Origin: Syngnathus acus
Taxonomy: Eukaryota > Chordata > Actinopteri > Syngnathiformes > Syngnathidae
DNA length: 64,000 nucleotides
Assembly: GCF_901709675.1 (NCBI RefSeq)
Contig: NC_051096.1
Coordinates: forward strand, 2,817,001 to 2,881,000
Direction: 5' to 3'
The notes below the pieces were generated by a model that saw nothing but the letters and a program-made list of their open reading frames with translations, searched no databases and was not told where the DNA came from. Shown piece by piece: positions 51,437 to 63,965 of this stretch. A program made the translations under genes and the position numbers. Each line of letters begins with the position of its first letter. Positions within the stretch are counted from its first letter, which is position 1.

Positions 51437-54400
51437 TCATTGCGGCGGACTGGGTCGAGCCAACACGTCCTTGACCGATAAGAGTGTGATGGGGGTGGCG
51501 AAATAGGAGCCAAAATGGTGGGTCCAAAGGTGGGGGGCGCTATTGGTCACATTTGCCGGGAGCCACGGCCTCTGGTACGGCAGCTGCTGCAGCAACCGCG
51601 GCTGCATTGGATGGCTCAGCCAAGCCGCCGTTTGCTCGCTCACCGCCACGGCACCTTGGTTCGGTGCCTGCTGGATGTAAAACTGCAACGGGTACGTCTG
51701 GCCGACATTGTTGCAACTACTCTCTGCGGGTACATTCATAGCTAGCCTGTGATCGTACCCCGGCTGCACGTTTAAGACCGGAGGTATTTGGCAAGAACCG
51801 GGATTTAATGGCTGCAGTTGTTCTGCCGTTGGACCGGCGAAAGACGCCTGGTGGTCTGCGGCAGCCACGCCACTGCTCACTGGGATTTGCTTTTCAGCGG
51901 GATTCCCAAAGCCTTGAGGGACAACGTTATCTGGACCGGCATCTACGCAACTAGTATCCGGCTTGACGATGACGTCACCAGGCCAATTCAGGTCACGGGG
52001 GACAACAGTGTTGGTGGACTTTTCCATGCAAATGACCGACTTGTGGGGTAAAGCATCCGGTGCCACTTGTTGCATCCGTGGATTGATGGTGCCGCTTTTG
52101 ATATCCTGGTTGCCGTTGCTCGGCACCATTGCCGCCGGGTTGCTGCTGTTGTCTGCTGCCTTAGACTTTTCCGGGTCACCATGTGCCGGGTCCCCTGAAG
52201 GCTCAACCACAGCGACCTTTGCCATCTTGGCTTGTGATGACTTGAGTCCGTTTTTGACAAGCATAGGCTCAGCCAGTGGGGTCTTATTGCTGCAAATCCA
52301 GATGAGTTGGTCCAGAGATTCAAGTGATTCTCTTTTCCTGGTGGGAAGGGATTTATCTTGACGAATTGTCGATGTCGCGGCTAGAGAAGTGCCACCTTTA
52401 GCGCGAGCTTGCTCTTTTACCCAAAAATGAGATGGTATCTCGGTGGCGTGGAGTCTCCCCTGCGAACGTGTCAGGTCATCTTTCGCTTGAGAACTTGGTT
52501 GAGCTTCAGAGATGCTTGGAGTAGACAGGTCCTCCAAGAGCAAAGTTTTGAGTTGGGAATGAGGCTCGGTTTCTGATCTTAGCCTGGGAGTTACAAAAGA
52601 TACACTATCCAAGGGGACAGTTCTATCTTTCACCTGACCAATCCAAGGCGGTTGCAAGGTAGGAGCGCCACGTTCTGCGATCGTCGGTTCGGCGCTCACT
52701 CCATAACTTGGACCAGCAGTTAACTCTTGTGGCATTAGTTCTTGCTTCACTTGAAATTTCGGCCTTACTTCAGAGACAAGTCTGGCAGATGCAGGACATA
52801 CTGTCTCTTCAGAAGTTTTGAGAGATCGTGACTCTTGCGGCAAGAGTTCAGCCTGCACCTTAGAAATGGATCCACCAGTTCTCAGTGGTTTGGACTTTGA
52901 GGGGTTCAAATCAGCATTCACTTGAAAAGTGGATGTCTCCACAGAAGTTGGACCAGGAGTTGTTCCAGATCCAGATGCTGGAGACCTCAGCTCAGGTTCC
53001 ACTTGCAAACTAGGCTGCTTCTTACCGAGTTCTACAGGGACTTTGGACTCTACGGGTATCGGTTCTTTCTTCACTTGATTAAGAGGTGGAGTTTGGTTAA
53101 GCAAATCCGATTTGTTCTCAGGAGGTCTGCATTGCGAGTGCACCGCCTCCTCTTTCACTTTGACGAAAGGTGGCGTACTGGAGACCCAACTCAAAATCGG
53201 CGCTTCGGTCGGACTCTGAAAACTTCTGCCGCTCTCTTGCGGACTGACGACTGCGCTAGTTGCGGACGAAAGCAAAACAGCATTTTGGTCCCCACACAAC
53301 TCCATGTCGCGTGCACTGTGTTTCTCAGATGCCTGGCTTGCTTCTATGATAGAAAAGTTCAAGATGAAGAAGACACTCGATCATTGGTCATCTAAAAGTG
53401 TCGACCTACCAATTTGCTGTGAGGAGCCGTCGGACTGGGACATGGCACTCTGCAGCATGGTGAGCGCTTTGAAGGACATGGACGGTTTAAAAACAGTACA
53501 AGGTCACACGGTTGGGGACATTCAACAATACCTTCTCCAGCTGGCGCGTTCCAAACGTGCTCGTACATTTCATCAAGGAGTAGTACAACCTTAAAAAAAA
53601 AAAAAATGGTTTTAGCACAAGAAGGCATTTTTGACCTTATCATCTAGGTTACTGTTAGAGTGGTGCTCACTCGAACTTATTTTTGCAAGAACCACACGGG
53701 AGACAGTATGCCCTTTTTAAGCACTTGCAAGTGGAGTCATTCGTCGCTGTGCGTACAGCGATGATCGAATGAGGTCTGACTTTGGATTCACAGTCATCGG
53801 GTAGTCGGTCCTCTCGAGGCCAACCTACTTCCCAAATTGGAATTTTAGAAATAAGATCGAACTGATCACTCGACTTTATTTCCACCAAAAAAATAGCACC
53901 CAAATGGTAGCTACCTTTTCCTTCTTTTCTGATTTATGTTTTACAATCAAAGTACTCCGGGATTGAATGATTTTATTTGCACGGGTATCAGTGAGTGGGA
54001 TTGTTCAGTTTTTGGAGGATTGAATGATTTTATTTGCACGGGTATCAGTGAGTGATTCTATTTCATGCTTCTTCAATAAATGTGTTTTATATATTAATTT
54101 AATTCGTTGTGCGCTAATTTGTATGATATATGCAATCGATTGTTTGTGGTTAGTTTGACAATTCGATTCATTGACGGGTGATTATTATGGTATGCAATCG
54201 TACCGTAATAAATAAAAATAACGAAGGTGTTTAAATTAGATCATTTGGATTGGTGTAGAGTTAAAGGTAATTCAATTGTCCGTTGGGTGCGGCAGGCCCG
54301 TTCTTATTTTGTCGGGCCGCGTCAAAAGCTAAATTGGACAATTTTGGGGATTAAATTGCCTTCATAATTATTTAAGGGATGAGTGCATCTCGTTAAATAT

Positions 54401-57400
54401 TTAATTCGTTCAAATATTTGCTTCACTTGAGTAAAATAACGAAGGTGTTTAAATTAGATTATTTGGATTAGTGGTAGAGTTAAAATTCGTAATTGTCCGT
54501 TGAGCGCGGGCCCGTTCTTTTTTTTGTCGGGCCGCGTCAAAAGCTAAATTGGACAATTTTGAGGGATTAAATTGCCTTCAAAATTAATTGCAGGATAATT
54601 ATAATCCGTGTAAATCATTTTGATTCGTTTTAAGAGAAATATTATTCCTTTTAAACAATCGAGTTAGTTGAAGCATTCCAACGGTTAAGTGTTTATATAT
54701 ACCGTGTTAGAATTAATGATTTAATGCATTAAATTCCTTCTCAAATACTATTATTGTCATACTTCCACTAATTCGATTCTTCTTCGAATAAAGAGAAGTA
54801 GGCTCGCTACTTCAGCAACAAAGTAGAGCAGACCCATATCAATAGTTACTTCGGCAAAACTAGTGCAAGGGTGCGCTACACCAACGAATCCCTGAGGTCT
54901 TAACAAAGACATCTAAAAATATCCGTAAATTCCCGTAACATAACACAAGCGTCAAACAACCGAAGGGAGCCATCAGTATGGCGCGGTCATTTCGACGACT
55001 CCCCTCGAATTGAGTTACTCGGCTCGCGCGTCGGTTGACTTGAGAGGGATTGGCGACAAAGAAATTAGATTCTGGTAGAATTAATTTAAATCGGGTGGTT
55101 AGATACGGACAAGTCCCTTCACCCCGGCTTATCGAACCCGTTGTCGGGGCGCCGGTGGCACTTTGATAAAAAGTGCGCGTTTGACACTAAGCAAGAATGT
55201 TTTCACACCATTTGGAAAGTTTCAACAACTTAAACTTTTCAGAGTCAAGGAAGGGTAAAAGGTTTAAACAAAATTAATAAATTCTAGTCTACATTCCAAC
55301 ATAGTCATACGATCAAAATAATCTGTAAACCCTAACAGTTACCTTTGCATCCATCTTTTTGTACCGCTCCTCAGCAGCGACTTTAACAGCAATATCATTG
55401 AGAATATCCAGTTTCATTTCTTCTACGAGGTCCGCCTCGTACCAAAACGTCTCCAAAAAGTGAGGAAATGCTTTCATCTGCAAGGCAAAGGCTTTTAAAG
55501 TTCCGTCACGGCGAGTTGTGAGCGACGGCGCTCGACTCACCATGTACATCGACTGGTGGTCCACGCTGACCATGTGCGGGCAGATACCGCTGACGGTGAA
55601 CTTCTGGCGGCAGCTCGCGCACAAGTAGAAGGATGAAGACGTCCCACGACACTCGTACACCGATGCCAGACCTGATTGCGCAATTGCCTAGCATCAATAG
55701 TCATATTTCTTGGAAAGGGGGGTGGGGCTTGTTTACCTACCGATGACTGACAGTCCCCTCACCCACAAGAACATGGTCAAGTTGCTTGCAGTTCCTGTAT
55801 CAAAAGACGCACGAGTGAGTTACGTCGCCACGGCGACCTTTCGGGGTGAAAGCCAACCTACCTGCGAGAAGAACCGCTTGCGAAACACTTTGATTCGGAC
55901 TGCGCCATTTTTCTCCCTTGTACTTCCCGACCGGACTCTTTGGCCGGTCTTGTCCCACCAGCGACAACCATGAGGACCTATTGGGTCCTTGCAGAGTTAG
56001 ACCCGGACCGTTGACGTGCGGGTCTGATCCTGACGGCTCTGGAGGTGAAAGCATGTCGGAGCCTCCTGGATTCTTCTCCACACCTTTCAAGTTTGGATCA
56101 CCAGGCTGGAGTCCCGACACGAGCGGTGGCGAGGGCTCACTCAAGTAAGGCAGGTTCTCTTCGGCCTTTAAAATTGGCTCAATCTTTGGGTCTGGGCCTA
56201 GTGACACTGATGGCAAGGGCTCATCAGAACCGTCCGCATTCTTCCCAGCATCGTTTATGGGGAGATCATCAGTCTGCAGTTTTTGGCTTAAAGGCGATGA
56301 AGTTGAGGGCTCAAAGCCTTCCAGGTTTTCTTCATCTAACGTTAAATCAATATAATCAATGCGGTGTGTCTCAGAAAGCTCTTTACATTTGAGTCCATGG
56401 ATTTTCTCAAGAACGGGCTTCAGCTCATCATCGGCAGTGCTAACGTGGACCTCTGTGTCAGAGGCTGAAAGATGAAATCAAAGTGGCCATCTATTATCAA
56501 CACACAGGACACTGCTCTGTGCATTCCTTTACCTTCTTCCAGGGTGGAACTTCCTTGCGTGGAGGTGAGGGAACTCTTTTGTCCCACAGGTATCAAAGAC
56601 TTGGATGCGACCCGGAATTGAGTCTCCAATCTCTGCAGCGCTAATAACAAAGACATGCTTATTCGAGGCACCATCCGAAAATTCATCGTCCTCAGATTTT
56701 TACCTTGAGCCTCTGGAAGACTCGACAGCTCGTTGTACTCTTCCTCGCTCACTTCGATTGTCTGGGCAAAGAGTCGATTCATCAGAAAAACAAAGTCTTT
56801 TTTTCCAGACTCTAACTCACCTGGATGTTGCGAAGTCCCAAAGACTTCTCCACCTCAGTGAAGCTGAAGGCTAACTTTTCTAGGTTGATGCCCACCAAGT
56901 GCTCGTCATTCACCTCCGGGAACCTCCGTTTCTTGTGTAGGACACAACAGCAATCACATCAACCTCTCAAGTAGCGGACGGACTCTTATGTAGGCACGTA
57001 CGATGTAGTTGTGGAAGTGAACGTTTTCCATGGGGTGACTGGAGCGGTCCAATCGGATATGGCATAGCGTGCAGTAGGATTGCTTCCTCCCGTCGCTGTT
57101 GACCGCAACGATGAAGCCCAGGCCTGAAAAGTTATTCAAAAGTCATTTTAGAGCAAGGACCCTTCAAGACAGCCAACACGGCTACGTACCAACTTTAGAA
57201 AGAGTCGGCTTGGCTTTGCTGTGCGACGGCTGGGCTGTGGAGCTCGGGCGTCGGGCGGACGAGCGCGTCTTACAGACCCGAGCTTCTGTGTCGCTGTCTA
57301 CGCCCCCCTTGATGTTCACCTTCTTGGAACTCGCCGCTTCGGGTTTTTGAGATCCAACCCCCGCCTCCGCCGCCGGGTTTTTCTGGGCTGTGCTGCTAGC

Positions 57401-60400
57401 GCTTGGTGAAGCGTCGCTTTCAGGTTCAGCTTTGGGTACCTTGTGCAACGAGGGGGACACGACGAGCGATGGTTTGGGGCTGGATTGGGTCGCCACACAC
57501 TTGGAGGTAGCCGCACAGTGAGCGACAGGGGCGGTTCCGTTAATGCTATTCGATAGTGTGGGCTTGGTGCCAGTCGGAGCATGAATGGTTTTGGTACCGG
57601 TGGCGCCATGGCTGTCTGTCGTGGGCTTGGGAGTTGACGGCGGGGCAAGTCCATGCAAGGTGGACTTGCTTGGCTTTTCTTCATGCGGCGTGATTTCTCT
57701 GGCGCTCCTTCGTTGTCTTTTGCAGCCCGGCTTGTCATCCAGAGCCTCACCGGGCCTTTTTTCCTCACCTTCTGCATTTCCTTGCCTCGTCTCACTCTCT
57801 GTCTTTTGGAGGCCGGAGGTCTGATTACTGTCTTTGGGACTTTCATTGGTATGTTTTGAAGAGTGTGCGGGTTTCTTGCTGTTCGCGGCTGTTGTTGATG
57901 TCACAGTTTCTTTGGGAACTTGAAGATAAAAGTTAAAATCCTTTTTAGTTCTGACAAGAAACAAAGGGAACCTCTGGGCTGACACGAAAGCCAGCGTGGT
58001 TTTTTCGTTTGTCTTACCCAACGCTGCTCGAGGCAGGACGAGGGGGATGAGCGGAATCTTGCTCCTCCTTCGCTTTGCTGCACTTAGGATCAATTTCACT
58101 GACGAGCAAAAATGGAGGATGAACATTGTCTGGGTTTTATATATTTTTAAATAAATATTTGGTCGCTAAAACACAGAGCAAACACCAAGGGATTCACCTT
58201 TGTTGTAATCGCACGGTTCCTCGATGGGCTTATCCAACGTTATTGTCTGCGTGGAAGACAAGATTTAGTTGCGCTCACGTCGTTCGGGTTCCTAACTGCG
58301 CTTAGTTACTTGCCTGTATAAAAGACACGTTGCGAAGGCGTGCAGCCTGGGCCGCCAGGTCCAGTAAAACCTTGATACCACAACCGATGCTCAGCGAGCC
58401 GGGATGGAATCGGTCCTTTTTGAACGTCACCGGTGTCAACATTTGTGGCTCTTAGCATTCGGGCCGAGCGGAAGGACTCACGAGAAACATGACGACGTGT
58501 TCCCAGCTGAAAACGTGCGCGTAGCCCTCCTGGTCCGTGAGCCGCCTCCCGCACAGCAGACACAGCACCGAGTTGTACGTGGCGTGACGGGCTGCGTCGT
58601 GGACCTCGTGCGACACCAGAAAATTGCGCCCTGCAATGGGGTTTACGCGTTCAGCACCCGCAGGGGAGGGACAGCTCCTGAGCGACTCACCCAAAAGTGG
58701 GAACGTTTTGCGTTCGTGGAGGCGGCTGAACGTCTGGCAAGCCGGCACTGAAAACAATTCAGACTCGCTCAGCTTTGTGAGCTCAAAGTGTGTACCGTAA
58801 TTTTCGGACTATAAGTCGCACCAGCCATAAAATGCCCAAAAATGTGAAAAAAAAACATATATAAGTCGCTCCGGAGTATAAGTCGCATTTTGGGGGGCAA
58901 TTTAGTCGACAAAATCCAACACCAAGAACAGACATGAACGAGCAACAACAGGCTAAACGATACGGTATGCTAACGTGACAAACACAAACGAGGAGCTGAG
59001 AACGGGCCTGACGTAACATTCAATTATTTAAAACTATTACATAAATAACACGTTTATAAAACCATCTGTGTCACTCCAATTCATTAAATCCATCGATCGT
59101 CCTTTGTCAACAATGCCGTGTGCCGCAGTTCAAATTATTCCACAGGCCCATACAACGAATTTTAAATAACTATCACATAAACAACAATATTATCAAACGA
59201 TTTGTGTCACTCCAAATCATTAAATCCATCGATCAAATTTCTCGTCCTTTATGTCATCCTGGTGACAGAAGACATGTCCAGAGGATATGGCGCTTTAAAG
59301 TGTTACTTTATTTGATTTTTTCTCTCTATTTTTCATGTTTTGCATATGTTCAAGATAAAGATATCAAAGCATGTGAAGTGATCAACTATACTAAAAGTAA
59401 CATGTGGTCAACTATACTTGTAAGTAAGTGATGTGTTAATGATCAAGTAAAAATTTGTGAAAAAAAACATATATAAGTCGCTCCTGAGTACAAGTCGCCC
59501 CCCCCACCCAAACTATGAAAAAAAACGCGACTTATAGTCCGAAAATTACGATAGATCTGCGGCGAGCGTTTACCGCTGCGTTTCATCACAACGGTGTGGC
59601 TCGACAGTTTGTCCATCACTGCGGACACACAAATGAGATAATTCAAATGTCACGCAACTGCCATTTTGTCCGCTTTGGATACCGACCTTTCTGGTAACTT
59701 GGTGGGTTGATGCTTTTTAACATCGAGGAGGGTAAATCCATCACCTGGGAGACGGATTTTGGAGGAGTTAACTAAAATGTCTTTTGAGATTTTTTTTCTT
59801 TCTTTTTAAAGTCCTTTTTCACCTTCACAACCACCTGACTCCACCCTCTTTCCTTCTCTTCTGCCTCCACCTCGGACTGCAAGAACCGGCGTCCCAGAAC
59901 TTGCCGCCAACCAAACGGCAGTCGCCACGGATTCAGATGCAACTAGGAGATAAAAAAAAAAAAAAAAAGGTCACCATTAAGCCCGTATTCAGTGAGACTG
60001 GCGTGCGAGAGCTGACCAGTGTTTTCAGGAAATGCTTGTGCGAGTTCAAATGTTTGGCCAGCGTTGACTGAGGGACGGCGTCCTGGCATGCGAAACACAC
60101 GCAAACGGCTTCAGACGCCGGCGCCGGCGAGCTGAGGCAGAACACCATCATGGACACACCTATTGGACAAAACGCACACTCGTCACCGTCATCACGGGCA
60201 GCCGCAAAATGGACGCCGGGACGAACATCACCTCGCTGCATGTGCTTTCCAAGTTGGTTTAAGATATTTTTCAGACCTGGCGGACAAGGAACGCCATCTT
60301 TGGTTTCTTGCGTGTCGGCTGACGAATTCATGTTACCGTGACTGGAGATGCTCTTCATCGTCTGCAATCAAAATCTATGAGGCGAGCACACAGCGATCCG

Positions 60401-63400
60401 ACATCCAAGTGCCGACGCTCACCTTTCTGTGCGCCGCGCTTTGCACGTGTTGCAAATATTCCTCGGGCTTGTGGCACTGGATGTTACAGTTCTGCAAATG
60501 TAATCATTTATTCCAAACTTGCTTACAGGTGTCCCAAAATGGCTGACTCAGCAAAGTGAGTACCGTGTATCTTGTATACCTGACAACGTATTTTGTACGA
60601 CTTCTCAGCAGAATCTACCAGAGGAAATAAATACATTTGAGCCCACATATTTGATTGTACAAAACAAAATAACAATGACTCACCCGGAAGTGGACATTTG
60701 TTGTGGACCTTTTGGTACTCTTTCTCCGTCTCAAGCATGGGCTTCACATCTGTCAAAATAAGACACTTGAGGCTCTGGCTCACTCCGAATACCCCAGACG
60801 GACAGATCTACCTTCGAGCAGCGTGGGAAGCTGGACAAACATGCTGAGCCAGCGCATCACTGGGGAGAAGAAGCAAATCCCCTAAGAACAGGACGGAACG
60901 ATTCACTCGACGAGAGGCGGGCTGCGTACCTTGGAAGTAGCTCGACGACGCGTACGTGGCAGTCAGCCAATAAGGCAAATTTAGGATCTAAAAGAAATGA
61001 GGAAAAAGAATTTAAGAGCAACGTACGCAAACCCGCCAAGACTGAACCGAGCCATTCGACAAACCTTAAGCGGTCCGACCTTGTCCACATTGGCCTGCTT
61101 TAAAATTTTCCGCCTTTCCGTATTGATGGAATCTATAAAGCTCTAAAGAGACGCAAGGCGTGGAGGGAGAGGCGGCAAAAAAAGTTTTGAAAAGTAAGCT
61201 CCACTCACGTAGTAGTTGCATTCGTGGCAGCTGGAGTTGATGTGCTCCAAGATATCCTGACCCGTCACGAGCTCCTCGCAGACGTGGCACAAGTACAAAA
61301 CGTTGTCCATTCCCCGACTAAAACAAACGGTCAGCAGTTGCAGTCCTACGAGAAGTGCTCCAGTTCAGCCATCACACCGCAACACAAGCTGTCAGGGTTT
61401 TCCAAACTATCTTGATCGTATGATTATGTTGGAATGTAACCTGTAATAAACTCCTTTTTTGAATTTGTCTACACTGTTTGTACTATGTGTCCTCTCTGCA
61501 TCCATTGCAGCCTGGTCATCCTGGAAGAGGGACCCTCACCATCTGTGGTCTCCTCTCAAGGTTTCTCATTTCCCCTAGCTGGAGTTCTGAGTTTTTCCTT
61601 GCCCTCTTGGGAGTTAAGATCAGAGGATGTTTGAGAATATTTGCCATTGTTCACATGTCCTGAATGTTGTTAGTCACCTAAATGTTGAACAGAGGCTGTG
61701 ATTTACCGAAGTCAAATTCCTTGTTTGGCACGCTCAAACATGGCGAATAAAAAAACTCTTGAATCTTGAAATAACCTAGCTAGATTAGTTTTATGCTTAT
61801 GTTGGAATGTAACCTGTAATAAATAACCTAGCTTGTCCCATCCTACACAAGCTAGCAGACGTTTCTACTCCCGGGTGGAACACGAGTCAAGGTTACAGCA
61901 AAGACAAAAAGTTCTAGTCAGCTCTTCAAAATACATTGTCAAGCCTACCAGCTAGCTTAACCTGCGTGTTAGCCGTTTGCTGCTTAATACAAGCTAGGCT
62001 ACGCTTTCGGAACTATCATAAACCACACAAATTAGAGGCTACACTCTTATCACCAAACCTAAAATGGGATGTTGGGTCATCTGATGGAAGCTTCGGTCCA
62101 TAATAATGATGAGCGGGAGCTTGCCTGGAGAGAAAATGTCAAGTGAATAAGTTCAAAATCAAGGTCTCTCGTCTCAGACTTGACAAACACACACCGGTGT
62201 TATATGCGATTTTGTTTTTAAAACATTAAGCAGAGAGAGAGAACGGCTCCTTCCTCAATTGGCTCCGTTTCAGGAATTCAAGGAGGAATAGAAGACGGCT
62301 TACCGGGAAGCGAGTGGCCCTCTGTGAAGTTCAGAAACGTTACTTGTTAAGAGTTGTAGTTTGAGCACGATTAGTAATGGCTGGAGTAATACACTACCTG
62401 TCTCAAACACTTGGGTCATTTTCTGGAAAGATTAAAAAAAAAAAAAAAAACATTCAATGTCAGAGCTTTTAAACAGAATGCAGAGTAAGCCATTAACCTC
62501 GGTGCCAAACCTTCTGGTGCTCTTTCGAGAATATGTGACGCTTGAACTCGGCAAATATTTTGTATTTTGTGAAGCACACCTAGAACAAAAGCAACACAAA
62601 AGTCAAGGTTGAAGTAATTGTAAATCAGGACGTTGCTCACACGTTTGCCTGTTTTGTGATGTTTTCACCGATTGGCGACCACAATCCATTGGCCGAGGTT
62701 GAACTTGACTGCCCTTGCGCCGGTTTGTGGACCCCGTGGAGGCTGTTTTGTGGTGTTCTTTGGTATTGAGGGGGGCTGGTTGGCTGCTGTTCATTTTTTT
62801 CCCCCTTTTATGTACCCGCTCTGTGGTATGAATACTGCTGGGGCCTGAATTTCCCCACCCCCGGGGATCAATAAATCTTCAATCAAGTTATCCCAAATTC
62901 ACTCATTATTGTGTTAGATAGCGTGGCAAGAAAGGCCGCTTAGGAAAAGAAGGTCTAAGTTTCATCGGTCCCCACGAAAACAAAACTCCGCCGTCCGAAA
63001 TGACTATATAACCTGTCAATCAGCCAAAGAGGACCAAAACAGAAACCGTACCCCAACTGTTTCGGTAAAAGTGCTTGAGCAACGATCTTTTTTGTGGCTT
63101 GTAAATTGAACAGCAAAAAAAGTGTCAACATACAATTCCTTATTGGAGGTGGTTGTTCGGATTCTGTTCACGGGAAAACATCCCAAGATCTGGGCTCTTG
63201 ACGATTGGCCAAATCGCATAAAAATAACCAATCAAACATACAGTTGGGCCTCCTCCATTATCTTAGGTTGCTGGCTGATCACTATCATCAGCTAAAAAAA
63301 AACCTCAAAGCCTTGGAGAAGGGGGGTAGCCGGTACCATATTGGAAACTGTTAATAAAGCTCGCAAAATGGTTATATGGCTAAAGCGTACATTCTTGTAA

Positions 63401-63965
63401 CAATATATATATTCCTTTAAAACACAATGGCACATTCTTGGTCCCTAAATTCTTGTGTGTTAGTTCCTAAAAGATCTTGCTGGTCTCCTCCGTCAAAACA
63501 TGAAGGCTGCGAACATTATTTACTGGTAAATGTCATACAAAGTTTAAAGTACATTACATACACGCCTGGCCTGAGTTAGGATGGAATAAAACACTTTAAA
63601 TCGAGTCTCAAAGCACCCTTAAGATACAAAGGCACAAAAGAAAGCAAAGTAACAAACTTTAGCATATTTAAAGGGACGAGTAGAGCATAGGAGAAAAGTG
63701 ACAAAGTCTCCACGTACATGGCAAACGGGCATTTTAAATCAAACGGTAAAAAGGGAACACGTACATAAAAGGACAAGTCGCACACAATACATAGCAAAAA
63801 TGATGGACGAATAAGTTGCCCATCACCCACCCCCTTAGAAAATGTATTTTGTATTAAATACATAGGTAAATATCAAATATATGTAATTATTCTAACACTT
63901 ACCTGGCATACGAGACCATCGCACCATTTGCTCGCTTCAAAGTACATTTCGAAAAACGAAGCCAT
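51437..63965 (-). CDS. Large modular matrin/U1-type zinc-finger protein (33 exons)
   Basis: Family not recognised. Exons, 5' to 3': 63903-63965, 62511-62579, 62398-62422, 62304-62321, 62059-62124, 61209-61317, 61065-61142, 60930-60987, 60812-60859, 60684-60749, 60580-60614, 60423-60491, 60017-60361, 59835-59942, 59687-59744, 59574-59618, 58691-58747, 58482-58630, 58314-58415, 58198-58246, 58018-58098, 57190-57918, 57002-57123, 56821-56931, 56704-56761, 56533-56640, 55862-56464, 55763-55794, 55541-55687, 55343-55477, 53532-53589, 53410-53466, 51437-53343; about 1,920 aa. Starts MASFFEMYFEASKWCDGL with a C2H2 finger over exons 1-2. Five cassettes follow, each a C-x2-C/H-x5-H finger (e.g. YLCHVCEEL, VLCLLCGRR, YCTLCHIRL, YLCASCRQK) plus helical exons. 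Linkers are Ser/Pro/Lys-rich; the last exon has VKEE, VKKE and VKQE, likely SUMO sites. Only the 62059/61317 junction is off by one base. Likely nuclear, nucleic-acid binding. Confidence 0.78.
53667..53903 (-). other. Cys-rich open frame inside a zinc-finger gene intron
   Basis: A 78-codon frame reads KIPIWEVGWPREDRLPDDCE and then CKCLKRAYCLPCGSCKNKFE. The Cys spacing CKC...C..CG.C resembles Cys-rich ends found in some fish mobile-element proteins. It has no matching splice phase for the host gene. It may belong to the AT-rich element next to it. Identity unknown. Confidence 0.3.
53940..55290 (+). mobile_element. LTR-like or unknown AT-rich insertion in an intron
   Basis: This block has an internal duplicated segment (about 54225-54380 and 54435-54590, sharing GTCGGGCCGCGTCAAAAGCT). 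A shorter tandem duplication lies near 53964-54055 (GATTTTATTTGCACGGGTAT). A TATA-like TTTATATATACCG lies at about 54691 and AATAAA at 54788, followed by a GC-richer tail with CGTTGTCGGGGCGCC. Promoter, poly(A) signal and a possible primer-binding-like site suggest an LTR, but termini and target duplication were not found. Confidence 0.35.
58796..59550. mobile_element. TA-flanked MITE in zinc-finger gene intron
   Basis: Terminal inverted repeats CGTAATTTTCGGACTATAAG and its inverse CTTATAGTCCGAAAATTACG, with TA on both flanks. A subterminal ATATAAGTCGCTCC is also repeated near each end. It is similar in design to the element at 25196-26052. It lies between exons 59574-59618 and 58691-58747 and does not alter them. 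Confidence 0.82.
61449..61796. mobile_element. Retroelement 3' fragment with long direct flanking repeats
   Basis: Contains a fish retroelement 3' region (TCCTGGAAGAGGGACCCTCA, GTTTTTCCTTGCCCTCTTGG, GTTGTTAGTCACCTAA, AATCTTGAA). About 26 bp (TTATGTTGGAATGTAACCTGTAATAAA without its first base) is repeated on both sides at about 61425-61450 and 61798-61823. It lies in the intron between exons 62059-62124 and 61209-61317. Confidence 0.6.
62640..62885. repeat. Probable LINE 3' end
   Basis: Ends with GGGGATCAATAAATCTTCAA after a GC-rich stretch, a form typical of L2-type LINE tails in fish. It lies in an intron of the large zinc-finger gene. Confidence 0.4.

Noticed and set aside
55125-55160. Possible tRNA-like or primer-binding sequence (GACAACGGGTTCGATAAGCC on the minus strand)
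   Set aside because: It resembles a B box only partly and has no matching A box or cloverleaf, so it was not called as an RNA gene.
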